NCBI RefSeq assembly: GCF_019469185.1
Contig: NZ_CP048264.1
Location: 124,001-188,000 of the forward strand
Direction of reading: 5' to 3'
Source of the DNA: Gilliamella sp. ESL0441
Lineage (GTDB): Bacteria; Pseudomonadota; Gammaproteobacteria; Enterobacterales; Orbaceae
DNA: 64,000 bases
Below, one piece after another: positions 7,742 through 17,428 of the stretch. The position numbers and the translations under genes are program-made. The notes under the pieces were generated by a model, which was not told the origin of the DNA, ran no database searches, and worked only from the letters and a program-made list of their open reading frames with translations. The first letter of the stretch is position 1. Each line of letters begins with the position of its first letter.

Positions 7742-9070
7742 TTAAGCAGTAAGATTCATTGAGTAAGAAATTTTGCTCATATTGCTTGTGTTGCTATAGT
7801 TTGAAGTAAAGTTAACTGTAGGTTTAGAGTTGGTAGATTTTTGTTTATTAAACTGTAAGACTTTACCTATTTTAGCAAATCGCACAAACTCAGCCCAACA
7901 ATTTAACATTTCGGTTCTTTGCTCAAGATATAGCGACCTGTTATACGCCCTACGAACTGTATTTTTATCAATATGTGAAAGTGCTATTTCGATGATTTCC
8001 TTATCAAAATTTTGTTCATTTAAATACGTTGATGCAACGGATCGTAAGCCATGAGCAACCAATTTTCCACCATATCCCATACGTTTAATAGCACCATTGG
8101 CTGTTTGAGAATTCATATGATTATTAAGGTGCTTTTTAACCTGTGAAGTAAAAACATATTTTCTGCTACCATTAATTTTTTTCATCTCCAACAATATATC
8201 TATTGCTCGTTGACTAAGAGGTACAAGGTGTTCTCGGTTTTTTTTAATTTTTTCTTTTGGAACTGTCCAAATACGTTTATCAAAGTCAATTTCGTCCCAT
8301 TCCACTTGTACGGCTTCAATAGGACGAGCTAGGGTGAGTAGTTGAAACTCAATCAGCAATTTAGTATAGGGTTTGATGTGTGCTTTTGAAAGTGCTTTCA
8401 TAAACTCAGGTAATTCTTCAGGACGAATAGATAACATATGATTTGCTTGATGTGATTCGAAAATCATATGTACTTTATTTAATTTATTTGTATCTATATA
8501 TCCAACATTTATGGAATAGTCCATTATTTCATTAATCCGTTGGATTATTCTGTATAACGTTTCTAATTTATTTTCCTGCTCCAACGGTTTTAACAGCTCA
8601 ATAACCATGCTAGGCGTGATCTCTTGAATCGGTACATTTCCAATAAACGGGACAATATGCTTTTCTAAGGATTGCCGTTTTTTCAATAATGTTCTTGGTT
8701 TAAGTTTTTTACAGTAACTGCTGTTATACCACTCGTTCATCACATATTTAAAAGTGGTGCGTTGTTTATCCAGTTGTTTTTGTTGCTCCGAATTTCTATA
8801 AGTTTGCGGATCTATTTTTTGCTTAAGAAGTTTGATATATTCATCTCTCTCGGAACGTGCTTCATCTAAACTTACCAATGGATAGTTACCTAGTGTCATT
8901 GAAGTTTCACGATTTGTGATTGGGGATGTATATTTAAAAGCCCATTTTTTAATGTTGTTTTTGCAAACAATAAGAACTAAACCATTTCCGTCTCTTAAAT
9001 ACAAGTTTTTATCATTTGCTCGACTATTTTTAATTTGATTATCAGTTAATCTTTTAATTATTTTTGGCAT
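7742..9070 (-). CDS. P4-type tyrosine recombinase / site-specific integrase
   Basis: The frame opens at 9118, but the ATG at 9070 gives the usual family start M-P-K-I-I-K-R-L-T-D. An N-terminal DUF4102 arm-binding domain (L-T-D-x-Q-I-K-N, then L-x-L-R-D-G-N-G-L) precedes a SAM-like core-binding region and the catalytic domain. Catalytic residues are visible as Arg in L-A-R-P-I-E-A-V, the His-x-x-Arg of H-G-L-R-S, the His of L-S-H-I-D and the Tyr of R-A-Y-N-R. Such integrases recombine at the 3' end of tRNA genes. The tRNA-Asn lies 180 bases upstream of this start, which marks the island's right boundary. The gene looks intact. Confidence 0.93.
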   Translation of the reverse strand: MPKIIKRLTDNQIKNSRANDKNLYLRDGNGLVLIVCKNNIKKWAFKYTSPITNRETSMTLGNYPLVSLDEARSERDEYIKLLKQKIDPQTYRNSEQQKQLDKQRTTFKYVMNEWYNSSYCKKLKPRTLLKKRQSLEKHIVPFIGNVPIQEITPSMVIELLKPLEQENKLETLYRIIQRINEIMDYSINVGYIDTNKLNKVHMIFESHQANHMLSIRPEELPEFMKALSKAHIKPYTKLLIEFQLLTLARPIEAVQVEWDEIDFDKRIWTVPKEKIKKNREHLVPLSQRAIDILLEMKKINGSRKYVFTSQVKKHLNNHMNSQTANGAIKRMGYGGKLVAHGLRSVASTYLNEQNFDKEIIEIALSHIDKNTVRRAYNRSLYLEQRTEMLNCWAEFVRFAKIGKVLQFNKQKSTNSKPTVNFTSNYSNTSNMSKISYSMNLTA

Positions 9071-9250
9071 AGAATTCTTTTCCTTGAGGAAAAAATGAGC
9101 ATTTTTGCTAACCCTCATTTGAACCCGAAAAAATATTAAATTGATAGAGAAATTGATAGATGTATATGGATAAGAGGTATACTAAAAAAAATATAAGATA
9201 TTGATTTATAATCAAATAGAGACGTATAGATACGAGATGAAATGTAAAGT

Positions 9251-9290
9251 TGGCTCCTCCAACTGGACTTGAACCAGTGACATACGGATT
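9251..9290 (-). other. Probable island attachment site at the tRNA-Asn 3' end
   Basis: P4-type integrases usually recombine within the T-arm or anticodon arm of a tRNA, leaving a direct repeat of the tRNA 3' end at the far side of the island. I found no second copy between 1 and 9250, so the distal site should lie upstream of this window. The exact crossover cannot be placed from one end. Confidence 0.5.
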
Positions 9291-9326
9291 AACAGTCCGC
9301 CGTTCTACCGACTGAACTATGGAGGA
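9251..9326 (-). tRNA. tRNA-Asn (anticodon GUU)
   Basis: The complementary strand reads as a full 76-base tRNA beginning TCCTCCATAGTTCAGTCGGT, with the anticodon stem-loop GGACTGTTAATCC, a TTCAAGTCC T-loop and an encoded CCA end. It closely matches the bacterial tRNA-Asn. Its 3' end points to the integrase, making it the likely attB/attL site of the island. Confidence 0.97.
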
Positions 9327-9343
9327 ACCGAAATGTAGCGCGC

Positions 9344-9372
9344 ATATTATAGATTAAATGGCGCTATGTCAA
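9344..9372 (-). promoter_or_regulatory. Strong sigma-70 promoter of tRNA-Asn
   Basis: On the minus strand a perfect TTGACA (9367-9372) is followed after 15 bases by TATAAT, overlapping TAATAT at 17 bases. The next six bases are GCGCGC, a GC-rich discriminator typical of stringently controlled stable-RNA promoters. The tRNA begins about 18 bases downstream of the -10 box. Confidence 0.85.
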
Positions 9373-9421
9373 TAGTTAAATTGTATTAAATGCTTTTTCG
9401 ATTTAATAACCTCCCTTTATT

Positions 9422-9997
9422 TTATTCAAGAGTTAGGATTGTCTTGAATAATTCCGTTTGCCTTAAGAGTTGTTGAGGATGAGATCCAAGCTGTTGTTCT
9501 GGGATCTTTTCTTTTAACGAATGATAATAATCGATCCAATAAGGTAAAACTTGATGGGTCGTTAAATCTCTAAAATTCATCGGATATAAAGCAAAATAAC
9601 TCTCATTGTGTTCGTTTCGAAAAGCGTAGGTAATGAGTTCACTGCAATAAAGTCCAGCTGTATTTGGACGAAAGCTAGAGTTGTAAGGTAGACCAATACA
9701 TGTTTTTGCTCGCTTAATGGCATTTTCAATCAACCCTAAATTATCAATTCGACCAATGATATTAAATTGTGCTGCATCGATAAAATGCGTCAGCGTTTGG
9801 TCAATGACCCCGTGTTTGGGTGTTGCCTCAATAACGATATTATTTCCAATATATAAACCTACATGATTGATATTATTGGTTAAGTCATCCACGTTACTTG
9901 TTGCACCTGAACAGGTGACCGCATCATTAAAGTCATTAACCTCGTTCAGACACTGGAAAATAATATCGCCTTTTTTTAAATCAGTGATTTTTAGCAC
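9422..9997 (-). CDS. YiiX/YebB-like permuted NlpC/P60 cysteine hydrolase
   Basis: The 191-residue protein starts with a K-K-G-D-I-I-F motif and contains N-H-V-G-L-Y-I-G with His45, then L-Y-C-S-E-L-I with Cys118. This His-before-Cys order is that of circularly permuted papain-like (YiiX/YebB) enzymes, many of which act on amide bonds in peptidoglycan or lipid-linked substrates. The true substrate here is unknown. No signal peptide is visible, so it may be cytoplasmic. The start overlaps the end of bioY by 17 bases, suggesting co-expression with the biotin transporter, although no functional link is obvious. Confidence 0.75.
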   Translation of the reverse strand: MLKITDLKKGDIIFQCLNEVNDFNDAVTCSGATSNVDDLTNNINHVGLYIGNNIVIEATPKHGVIDQTLTHFIDAAQFNIIGRIDNLGLIENAIKRAKTCIGLPYNSSFRPNTAGLYCSELITYAFRNEHNESYFALYPMNFRDLTTHQVLPYWIDYYHSLKEKIPEQQLGSHPQQLLRQTELFKTILTLE

Positions 9998-10568
9998 GGT
10001 AACGCCATAAAAGGAACATGACTGAAGTTGCTATGATAAACTTAAGTGCATCAACTCCTGCAAAAGGGAGATATCCGAGTTTTATTGCCTCAATGAGGCT
10101 AATATGTAAATAACCAGCTAAATAAAGAACGCCAAATACAAAGATTAATTGATGTGCACAACCAAAAGTAATTAAACCGATAATAAAGTGGCGATCATAA
10201 CCTTTTTCAGCTGCAAAACCTGCTAAATAAGCACTAAATAGATATCCATATAAGTATCCAGCAGAAGGCGATGTTAGTGCTATAAAACCAGCGCTACCAT
10301 TAGCAAATAAAGGTAAACCTATAGCGCCTAAAAATAGGTATTGAATTATTGTTATAGTACCTAATTTACGTCCTAAACAAGCTCCGATAAGTAGTACTAC
10401 TAAGGATTGCAAAGTAAAGGGCACGGGATAAGTTGGAATACTGATATTAGCTGCAAGTCCTAAAAGTAATGCCGCGCAGGTTGTTACTGACAGTTTACGT
10501 TGCCAAGATGATAAGTTAAATAGTGTTGAAATATATGTTGGATAATACGATATAACTTGTTGTTTCAT
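9981..10568 (-). CDS. bioY: BioY biotin transporter (ECF S-component)
   Basis: From the ATG at 10568 the product is about 195 residues with six hydrophobic segments. It has the BioY hallmark P-V-P-F-T-L-Q (about residues 51-57) and the G-x-x-G-x-P-L-F and S-P-S-A-G-Y-L-Y-G-Y motifs. BioY is the substrate-binding membrane protein for biotin uptake, alone or with an ECF energising module; no ecfA/ecfT gene is in this window. An open frame continues upstream to 10616, but a GAGAG element sits about 9 bases before 10568. The BirA operator just upstream supports biotin-responsive control. Confidence 0.93.
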   Translation of the reverse strand: MKQQVISYYPTYISTLFNLSSWQRKLSVTTCAALLLGLAANISIPTYPVPFTLQSLVVLLIGACLGRKLGTITIIQYLFLGAIGLPLFANGSAGFIALTSPSAGYLYGYLFSAYLAGFAAEKGYDRHFIIGLITFGCAHQLIFVFGVLYLAGYLHISLIEAIKLGYLPFAGVDALKFIIATSVMFLLWRYRAKNH

Positions 10569-10636
10569 AATTATGCTCTCTTTTTTGAATCTCATGACCG
10601 ATAGCTTGATAAGCAATAATAACGAAACAATTTAAG

Positions 10637-10669
10637 TTGTAAACTATTTTTTAGTTAAATGGTTTACTT
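10637..10669 (-). promoter_or_regulatory. BirA operator upstream of bioY
   Basis: TTGTAAACT (10637-10645), a 15-base spacer and GGTTTACTT (10661-10669) form an inverted repeat. The known gammaproteobacterial BirA box is TTGTAAACC-N14/15-GGTTTACAA; this matches 8 of 9 and 7 of 9 bases. It lies about 70 bases before the bioY start, so biotin-loaded BirA should repress bioY and the overlapping hydrolase gene. Confidence 0.8.
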
Positions 10670-10738
10670 ATTATGTTTTTTGGTGAGCAAAGGATATCAT
10701 CACACTATATTGCAAAAAGTGTGATGAAAGATATTCGA

Positions 10739-11371
10739 TTAAGCTAAAAAGGGATTATTGATACGCTCATGACCAAAGCTAGACATAGGGCCATGTCCAG
10801 GAACAAAAATGAAATCATCACCAAGTGGTAATAATTTATGTTTAATTGAAGAAATCAAATCGGCATGATTGCCTCTCGGAAAATCTGTTCTTCCTATACT
10901 ACCGTTAAATAACACATCACCAACAAAAGCGATTTTATCAGAATGATTAATAAAAACGATATGACCGGGTGTATGACCTGGGCAATACAGTACATCGAGT
11001 GAAATATTGCCGACTTTGATTTTATCTCCTTCTTTTAACCAATGATCCGGTAAAAAGGGTTCAATATAAGGAAAACCAAATTGAATACATTGCTGAGGTA
11101 ATCCACTAAATAAAAATTCATCTTCTTGATTTGAGCCGATGATTTTTACATCATAATGTTTTGCTAATTCTACAGCCGCGCCAACGTGATCCAAATGTCC
11201 ATGCGTTAATAGGATTTGTTTAATATTCACGCCCAGTTTTTCCACGGCTTTTTTGAGTAATTCGGGTTCACCACCTGGATCGATAAAGGCTGCTTCTTTT
11301 GTTTCATCACACCAAATAATGCTACAATTTTCCTGAAAAGCAGTAACCGGAATGATTTGGTATTGAAACAT
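10739..11371 (-). CDS. ycbL: YcbL-type metallo-beta-lactamase-fold hydrolase (glyoxalase II-like)
   Basis: The 210-residue protein has the metal-binding motif T-H-G-H-L-D-H (His57, His59, Asp61, His62), a downstream [13 protein letters not shown] with the bridging Asp, and P-G-H-G near the end. Length and sequence match E. coli YcbL, a single-domain type II glyoxalase relative that hydrolyses S-D-lactoylglutathione weakly. It starts five bases after the stop of the MFS gene, so the two are one transcription unit, perhaps linking efflux and detoxification, though this is inference. Confidence 0.88.
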   Translation of the reverse strand: MFQYQIIPVTAFQENCSIIWCDETKEAAFIDPGGEPELLKKAVEKLGVNIKQILLTHGHLDHVGAAVELAKHYDVKIIGSNQEDEFLFSGLPQQCIQFGFPYIEPFLPDHWLKEGDKIKVGNISLDVLYCPGHTPGHIVFINHSDKIAFVGDVLFNGSIGRTDFPRGNHADLISSIKHKLLPLGDDFIFVPGHGPMSSFGHERINNPFLA

Positions 11372-11375
11372 ATTG

Positions 11376-12779
11376 TTATCTCCTTGTTTCTTGATGATGA
11401 GCGGTTAAGTTTTGCCCATCTTGTTTTTTTAAAGCTGCAAACACAATGCTAGAAAGTATTGTGATAATTCCTAATATCATAAAAGTAATTTGGAAAGACT
11501 TAATGGTAGCGGTTTCCTCACCGACTAACCTAACAAGCACAGCACCTAAGGCGATACCGAAGCTAATAGCAAGTTGTTGGTTTACCGCCATTAAACTATT
11601 CCCACTACTGGTTGTTTCACCTTGTAAATCAGCTAAAGTGATACTGTTCATTGCCGTAAATTGTAATGAATTGGTACAACCAATGCAAAAAAGTAATAGA
11701 CACATCAGGATGATCGGGGTGGATAAACTTAATTGTGACATTAATAAAATGAACGTTCCAGCCAATATAGTATTGCCAATCAAGACGTTTCGATACCCTA
11801 ATTTAGCTAAAATTGTAGGAATAAACGATTTAATTGCCATTGAAGCTAACGCCATAGGAATTAATATCATTCCTGCTTCAATTGCTGAATAACCAAAGCC
11901 AACTTGTAATAGTAATGGAATTAAAAAAGGAACCCCTGAAATACCTAATCGACTTATCAAATTACCGATAATACCGATTTTAAAAGTGCGAATACTAAAT
12001 AAAGATAATGGGAATAGAGGGGTAGTTGCTTTTTGAGCGTAGAATCGGTAACCAAACAGAAAGATTAAACTTATTATTGCCAAAAATAGTGAAATATAAC
12101 TACTTTGTCCCTCACTTAGCAGCTCCAAACTTAACGTGGCACTAATAAATGTTATGGCAATAATAACAAAGCCCCAAAAATCAAAATAGATGCGTTCACC
12201 TTTAAGGTTTGGCATATATTTCCAAGCAATAATGATCCCGGCAATACCAACAGGGATATTGATTAAAAATACCCAATGCCAACTGATCATCTCAGCTAAA
12301 TATCCGCCAAGAACAGGGCCAATTACAGGGCCTACCAGTCCTAAAATGGATGAGGTATTTAGCGCTGATAAAAATTCATTACGCCGATAAGATTTAATTA
12401 AAACTAATCTGGAAACGGGTACCATCATTGAACCGCCAATACCTTGTATAACCCTCGAAATATCCATAAAAATAAGAGTATTTGATAGGGCACAAGACAG
12501 CGAGCCCGCTGTAAAAAGAAACACGGCGGTCACAAAAACATTTTTTGTTCCAAAGCGATCGGACAATAAACCACTAATCGGAATAAACAATGCTAAAGTT
12601 AATGCATAACAGATTACCGCAGATTGCATATTTAAGGGGGATTCATGAAGATCTTTAGCAATCGAGGGGAGTGCCGTATTTAAAATTGATGTATCGAGTG
12701 ATTGCATTAAAAATGCGACTGCCGCAATCCACGGCAACATTCGATATACCATAGGGGATAATTGAATATCATTGCTCAT
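11376..12779 (-). CDS. mdtD: MdtD-like MFS multidrug efflux transporter (DHA2 family)
   Basis: The 467-residue protein has about 14 hydrophobic segments. The N-terminus [17 protein letters not shown] is the DHA2 family signature in the first helix, and [14 protein letters not shown] matches motif C. It resembles E. coli MdtD throughout, including [12 protein letters not shown]. The family exports drugs by proton antiport across the inner membrane; the substrate here is unknown. In E. coli mdtD belongs to mdtABCD-baeSR, while here it stands alone before ycbL. Confidence 0.85.
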   Translation of the reverse strand: MSNDIQLSPMVYRMLPWIAAVAFLMQSLDTSILNTALPSIAKDLHESPLNMQSAVICYALTLALFIPISGLLSDRFGTKNVFVTAVFLFTAGSLSCALSNTLIFMDISRVIQGIGGSMMVPVSRLVLIKSYRRNEFLSALNTSSILGLVGPVIGPVLGGYLAEMISWHWVFLINIPVGIAGIIIAWKYMPNLKGERIYFDFWGFVIIAITFISATLSLELLSEGQSSYISLFLAIISLIFLFGYRFYAQKATTPLFPLSLFSIRTFKIGIIGNLISRLGISGVPFLIPLLLQVGFGYSAIEAGMILIPMALASMAIKSFIPTILAKLGYRNVLIGNTILAGTFILLMSQLSLSTPIILMCLLLFCIGCTNSLQFTAMNSITLADLQGETTSSGNSLMAVNQQLAISFGIALGAVLVRLVGEETATIKSFQITFMILGIITILSSIVFAALKKQDGQNLTAHHQETRR

Positions 12780-13151
12780 TATAGTAATTACCTATTATTG
12801 TTGCGATGATAGTTTTAAGGCTATCAATAAGATGATAGAAGACAATTTATCTCATATTACCTCGAAACGACTTTGTCGTCGATGAAATAAACCAGAAAGC
12901 ATAATTTATTTAAGTTTTCTTTACAGTGAATTGGTGATACTCGTCTGTTTGGATTTGATTGGTCTATCTCATCAATAATTGGCAAGTAATAGATAACGAT
13001 TACGCATTGTATAATATTCATAATGAAATTACGCCGGTAAGAGACACAATCGCAAAGTCTAAAAAACGATTTTAAGCAGTCAAAAAAACCGGCCTTGTAT
13101 CGCTAATGTTTGACGGTGATAATCCACATATAATTATAAAGCTATTTATAA
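12780..13151. other. Intergenic region of 372 bases, no gene seen
   Basis: The stretch separates the yjjV stop from the mdtD start. I see no open frame with a credible start and no convincing terminator hairpin. It should hold the mdtD promoter and the yjjV transcript end. Short repeated words such as GATAGA are not organised enough to call. Confidence 0.5.
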
Positions 13152-13937
13152 TCAATGCTTCAATGCTTTTTGATTGATTCGACTAAATAGCGTTAAGGTA
13201 TTCGATAAGATTGTACGAAGTATTTCTGGTTGAGGTTCTTTGCGTAACTGACTTAAAACATGAAATATTTCAATGAGATATTCTGGACGGTTAATTTGAC
13301 CTTGTCGACCACTTAATGGCATATCGGGGGCGTCGGTTTCAAGTACAAGACTTTCTAAAGGCAGTTGGGCAACGGTTTGGCGAGTTTTATTAGCGCGTGC
13401 GTAACTTATCACTCCCCCGACACCAATATAATAACCGAGTTTCACAAATTGCATCGCTTGTTGATAACTGCCTGAAAATCCATGTATGACACCCCGACAA
13501 GGTAAATTTGCTTGATGAAGTTCGTGATACATAATGTCATGCGTTTTACGTGAATGAATCAAAACGGGTAAATCATATTTTTTAGCCAAGGTAAGCTGTG
13601 AACGAAAATAAAATAGTTGTTGTTGCCAATCAACGGTAAGATTGTATTTATCCAGACCAATTTCGCCCATTGCTACTAATTTTTTGGGGTTTTTATTAAT
13701 AATATCGGATAATTTTTCTAAATCTGATTCTGTGTGTTGATAAATGGGATGTAAACCAAGCGCTGCATAAACTTCATTATATTGTTCGGCAAGGTGTAAT
13801 ATTGTATGAAAATGATTCGCAGAGACAGCTGGCACAATGAGCGCATCAATTTTTGCTTGCTGTATTTTGTCGATAGAATTAGTGATATCTGCGGTAAAAA
13901 TGGGAAAATCAAAATGACAATGTGTATCAATAAACAT
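13152..13937 (-). CDS. yjjV: YjjV, TatD-family metal-dependent hydrolase
   Basis: The 261-residue protein begins F-I-D-T-H-C-H-F-D, with the metal-binding His6 and His8. It has A-L-G-L-H-P, G-E-I-G-L-D with a metal-bridging Glu, L-I-H-S-R, I-H-G-F-S-G and L-E-T-D-A-P-D. This matches TatD-type Mg-dependent DNases and is closest to E. coli YjjV, which has the same F-I-D-T-H-C-H-F-D-F opening. TatD relatives trim DNA 3' ends or act on peptides and deoxynucleotides; the exact role of YjjV is less certain. It starts eight bases after recC, so they are probably cotranscribed, and a DNA-repair role would fit. Confidence 0.9.
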   Translation of the reverse strand: MFIDTHCHFDFPIFTADITNSIDKIQQAKIDALIVPAVSANHFHTILHLAEQYNEVYAALGLHPIYQHTESDLEKLSDIINKNPKKLVAMGEIGLDKYNLTVDWQQQLFYFRSQLTLAKKYDLPVLIHSRKTHDIMYHELHQANLPCRGVIHGFSGSYQQAMQFVKLGYYIGVGGVISYARANKTRQTVAQLPLESLVLETDAPDMPLSGRQGQINRPEYLIEIFHVLSQLRKEPQPEILRTILSNTLTLFSRINQKALKH

Positions 13938-13945
13938 AATGCCTC

Positions 13946-16900
13946 CTATTTTACCTTTTCTTGATGTAATAAAATGGGTAATAAAAATTGTCGAGCCGAA
14001 TAAATAATCTGCTCAATAAGTGGATTGGTTAATTCAGGATATAATCGGGCATAATAATTATCACATTCTGCTGAATTGAATCCCCCTCCTTGCCAAGTGT
14101 TTTTAAGTTGATTGATAGCTTTTTGACTGATTTCAATCTCATTTGTTTTAGAATTATACGCGGATACTAACCAATTCCATGCACTTTGAATTGGGAAGAG
14201 TAACGGTTGATTAATACCTTGCAAATAGCCTTCGATTAAAGTTGTTAAAATAATTTGTGCTTGCTCAGGGTTTAAATATTCGAAACGCCATTCACTCTCT
14301 TCCCGACCATAGATGCGACTATAGCTATTCGTGTTTTCAGGATTGGAGATGCAATAAATAAGATGATCGATCCATAATGTCATGCCATCACGGATCGAAA
14401 GTTTCGATGGTCGCCATGTTAAAATTCCATCCTCTTGAACATGGGTTAACCAGCCTTGCAGTATGTAATGTTGTCCATTAGCAAAAAGGGTTAAATTGAC
14501 CTCTTCGGCAGTTTGTATCAGGCGTTCTTGGCAGATTTTATTCGCTAACGATTGCATGGATTCATTTTGTTCATCATAAATAATCTGACCAAAGGCGCCG
14601 TCTGGTAACTCGCCGGTTAATGCTAATCGATGATACAAATCTGATTCTTGGATAGTGTGATCAATCAATTGATTTAAAATTTTTACATTAAGCTGGTATC
14701 GTTCAAAATTATCCAGATTAAAATTTTCAGCATCCGGTAAAGTATCATCAAGATAATTAATATAGAAATTGAATCGTTTTTGTAAAAAAAATCGTATGGA
14801 GTGTTGATAGAATCGTTTTAATTCATCAAGACTAATGTTATCAATCGTCATCGCCGAAATATCACTAATGAAGGATTGACTTTCACCTTGCTGTTGTGCT
14901 GCCGGTAGCCATTCATTGGCATAGCTTTTAGGCGGATTTAAATAATTTTGAGGATTAAATGGTGTGCGCGTATGGATGACACGTAAATTATCGAAACCGT
15001 TTGTATTATCTTTGGTATTATCATAGTATTGAACGATATAATCCCATAACTCATCAATTAATACTGACGGATAACGTTCAGTATTATCTTTAATTTCTCG
15101 CCCAATATAACTCATGTAGAGTTGTTTTTGAGCCGATAAAATTGCTTCTAAAAAGAGATATCGATCATCTGTGCGACGACTTCGATCCCCTCGTCTTGGG
15201 TACTGAGCAATCAAATCAAAATCAAGCGGTAGCGATGTTCTAGGATAATCACCATCGTTCATACCTAATAAACATACCACTTTAAAGGGAATCGAACGCA
15301 TTGGCATCATAGTACAAAAATTGATTTTGCCCACTAAAAAGCGATGAGCTAAATGATTTTGTTCTAAACGTGATTGCATCGCATCATGTAAAATAGTCAT
15401 CGATATGTTATCCGCAAAATTTGCTAACAATCTACTGTCAATCAGCTTTTGCCACTCATCTTGAATCATCAATAAAATAGATTCACGTTGTTCATTACTA
15501 ATAAAAAAATCATTGAGTAATTCAAGGCAACAACTTTGCCATTCAACTAATGGTTTGGCTTGACTTAACAATGTTGACCATTTACGGACTATACTAATAA
15601 ATTCAGCTAATTGACCAATAAGTTCAGCATCCAAACCAGTCGCACCATCATACGGGAGTATTTGCTGCCAGCTTCCTTGCTCACTGCTCATCGTATAACC
15701 AAGCAACAAACGTTCAAGTCCAAATAACCAACTATGGGCATTTTCAAGACCAAAACGAATACCCGATTCAATGATCCATGTCCTTAAAAGCGTTAATTGT
15801 GATTCATTGATCGAAAATTTTTCCGAAATTGCTGGTATCTCCAGTAAATTAAACAACTCTTCTGCCGTAAATCGACTTTGAGGAAAATTTAAAATCGCAA
15901 AAAATGCTTGCACAATGGGATCAATATTTCGAGCTTTCTGATCGGAAATAGTGAAAGGTAGATAACGTTGACCTTCAGCATTACCAAAAACGGCACGAAT
16001 ATAAGGGATGTATTTATCAATATCTGAAACCATCACAATGCAATCACGTAACTCTATGGTTGGATCAGCATCAAAGACAGATAGTAAATAGTCATAGAGT
16101 ACTTCGACCTCACGCTGTTCGCTATGGCATGCATGAAACGAAATTGATTTATCGGTTGAGTCAATGTGAAGTGCAGTTTTATCTGACGGATATAGCTCCA
16201 GTATATCTTGCTGAATAGCATGTAATAAACAAGTGCGATCGTGATCAGCAAACACATCAATATCTTGTTTGTTTTGGAATTCCTGTAATAAAAACAGACA
16301 ATCCCGACCTAGTTTTCCCCATGACGTTAAGAGTGGATTTGGAGTTTTATCGGGTGTATTTTGTATGTCAGTTAGCTGTTTTTCGACAATATCTCCCCAA
16401 TACCATTTGCAAGGATTGTTAAACATTAAATGTACATCGATATGTTTTCCAAGTGCTGAGAGTAGCGAAAGATAAATGGGTGGAAGGGAAGTAATACCAA
16501 AAATAAAAATACGGTCGGGTAACGTATTTAACCGTTTTTTATCAAAATGGTCATCCAGTAGGATATCAAGCATTTGCTGGTAGATATTTGCACGGTGATA
16601 CGGCTGACTAATGGCTATTAATTGTCTCCACAGCTCCGCTTGCCAAATTTCATCGGGATGATGATTTAATTCAACCACGGTTTTATTCGATTCCCATTTT
16701 GCTAGCCAGTCAGGGCGATAAACTAAGTACTGATCGTATAAACGAGCAATACGTGTTGCCAGTTGATATAACTTTCTTTCTGTTTTATCTATATTGAGAT
16801 AATGTTTGAGTGCGCTAAATTCCTGCTTATCAATGAGTTGAGGCAGCAAATAAAATAGACGCCAAGTCATGGCTTCAGGATTAAAACTGTTTTCAATTGG

Positions 16901-17140
16901 CGAATCGGGTAATAAAGCTTGATAAACTTGCCAGATAAACTGAGTTGGATAAGGAAAAGCAATGTTTGCCACAATACCGAGTGCATCTGCAAGCTCGATC
17001 TGCAACCATTGCGCCATGCCTTGGCTTTGCACGATCACCATATCGGGCATGAACACATTTTCTAATGGTTGTCTTTGCATCAATTCACTCACCAATGATT
17101 TGAGCAGATCGACTTGATTTGAATGATAAACGGTAAACAT
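13946..17140 (-). CDS. recC: RecC subunit of exonuclease V (RecBCD)
   Basis: The 1064-residue product is slightly shorter than the E. coli protein (about 1122). The N-terminus V-Y-H-S-N-Q-V-D-L-L and the M-V-I-V-Q-S-Q-G-M-A-Q-W-L-Q block (about residues 34-47) are diagnostic. Later conserved blocks include I-F-G-I-T-S-L-P-P, L-P-F-T-I-S-D and P-M-R-S-I-P-F-K-V-V-C-L-L-G-M-N-D-G-D-Y-P. RecC lacks helicase activity but recognises Chi and holds RecB and RecD together for double-strand-break repair and degradation of foreign DNA. In E. coli recC is followed by ptrA-recB-recD; here it is followed by yjjV, and recB and recD are not in the window. Confidence 0.96.
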   Translation of the reverse strand: MFTVYHSNQVDLLKSLVSELMQRQPLENVFMPDMVIVQSQGMAQWLQIELADALGIVANIAFPYPTQFIWQVYQALLPDSPIENSFNPEAMTWRLFYLLPQLIDKQEFSALKHYLNIDKTERKLYQLATRIARLYDQYLVYRPDWLAKWESNKTVVELNHHPDEIWQAELWRQLIAISQPYHRANIYQQMLDILLDDHFDKKRLNTLPDRIFIFGITSLPPIYLSLLSALGKHIDVHLMFNNPCKWYWGDIVEKQLTDIQNTPDKTPNPLLTSWGKLGRDCLFLLQEFQNKQDIDVFADHDRTCLLHAIQQDILELYPSDKTALHIDSTDKSISFHACHSEQREVEVLYDYLLSVFDADPTIELRDCIVMVSDIDKYIPYIRAVFGNAEGQRYLPFTISDQKARNIDPIVQAFFAILNFPQSRFTAEELFNLLEIPAISEKFSINESQLTLLRTWIIESGIRFGLENAHSWLFGLERLLLGYTMSSEQGSWQQILPYDGATGLDAELIGQLAEFISIVRKWSTLLSQAKPLVEWQSCCLELLNDFFISNEQRESILLMIQDEWQKLIDSRLLANFADNISMTILHDAMQSRLEQNHLAHRFLVGKINFCTMMPMRSIPFKVVCLLGMNDGDYPRTSLPLDFDLIAQYPRRGDRSRRTDDRYLFLEAILSAQKQLYMSYIGREIKDNTERYPSVLIDELWDYIVQYYDNTKDNTNGFDNLRVIHTRTPFNPQNYLNPPKSYANEWLPAAQQQGESQSFISDISAMTIDNISLDELKRFYQHSIRFFLQKRFNFYINYLDDTLPDAENFNLDNFERYQLNVKILNQLIDHTIQESDLYHRLALTGELPDGAFGQIIYDEQNESMQSLANKICQERLIQTAEEVNLTLFANGQHYILQGWLTHVQEDGILTWRPSKLSIRDGMTLWIDHLIYCISNPENTNSYSRIYGREESEWRFEYLNPEQAQIILTTLIEGYLQGINQPLLFPIQSAWNWLVSAYNSKTNEIEISQKAINQLKNTWQGGGFNSAECDNYYARLYPELTNPLIEQIIYSARQFLLPILLHQEKVK

Positions 17141-17428
17141 AGTCGCTTTTATGTCGAAAAAGTTACTAAAATTATCGCTGATAGCGAATAATAAATCCAG
17201 TATCCTATTATTATAAATATTCGATTATGTATCTGTAGTGCGTTTGAATGCGTTTTTTACTATTCAAATATTTATGTCGTTAACTTCGATTATTTATCGG
17301 AATCAAAAATTAACTTTGGCAAGAGATGTCAATTGTACTCTTAAAATTAAATATTTATTATTTTTATTATATATAAAGAGTTAATAGTATAATATCAATT
17401 CACTAACAAATTAAATTTGGGGGAAATA

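Noticed and set aside
1..9250. Second copy of the tRNA-Asn 3' end marking the other side of the island
   Set aside because: No matching stretch of the tRNA 3' sequence was found, so the island must extend beyond the window.
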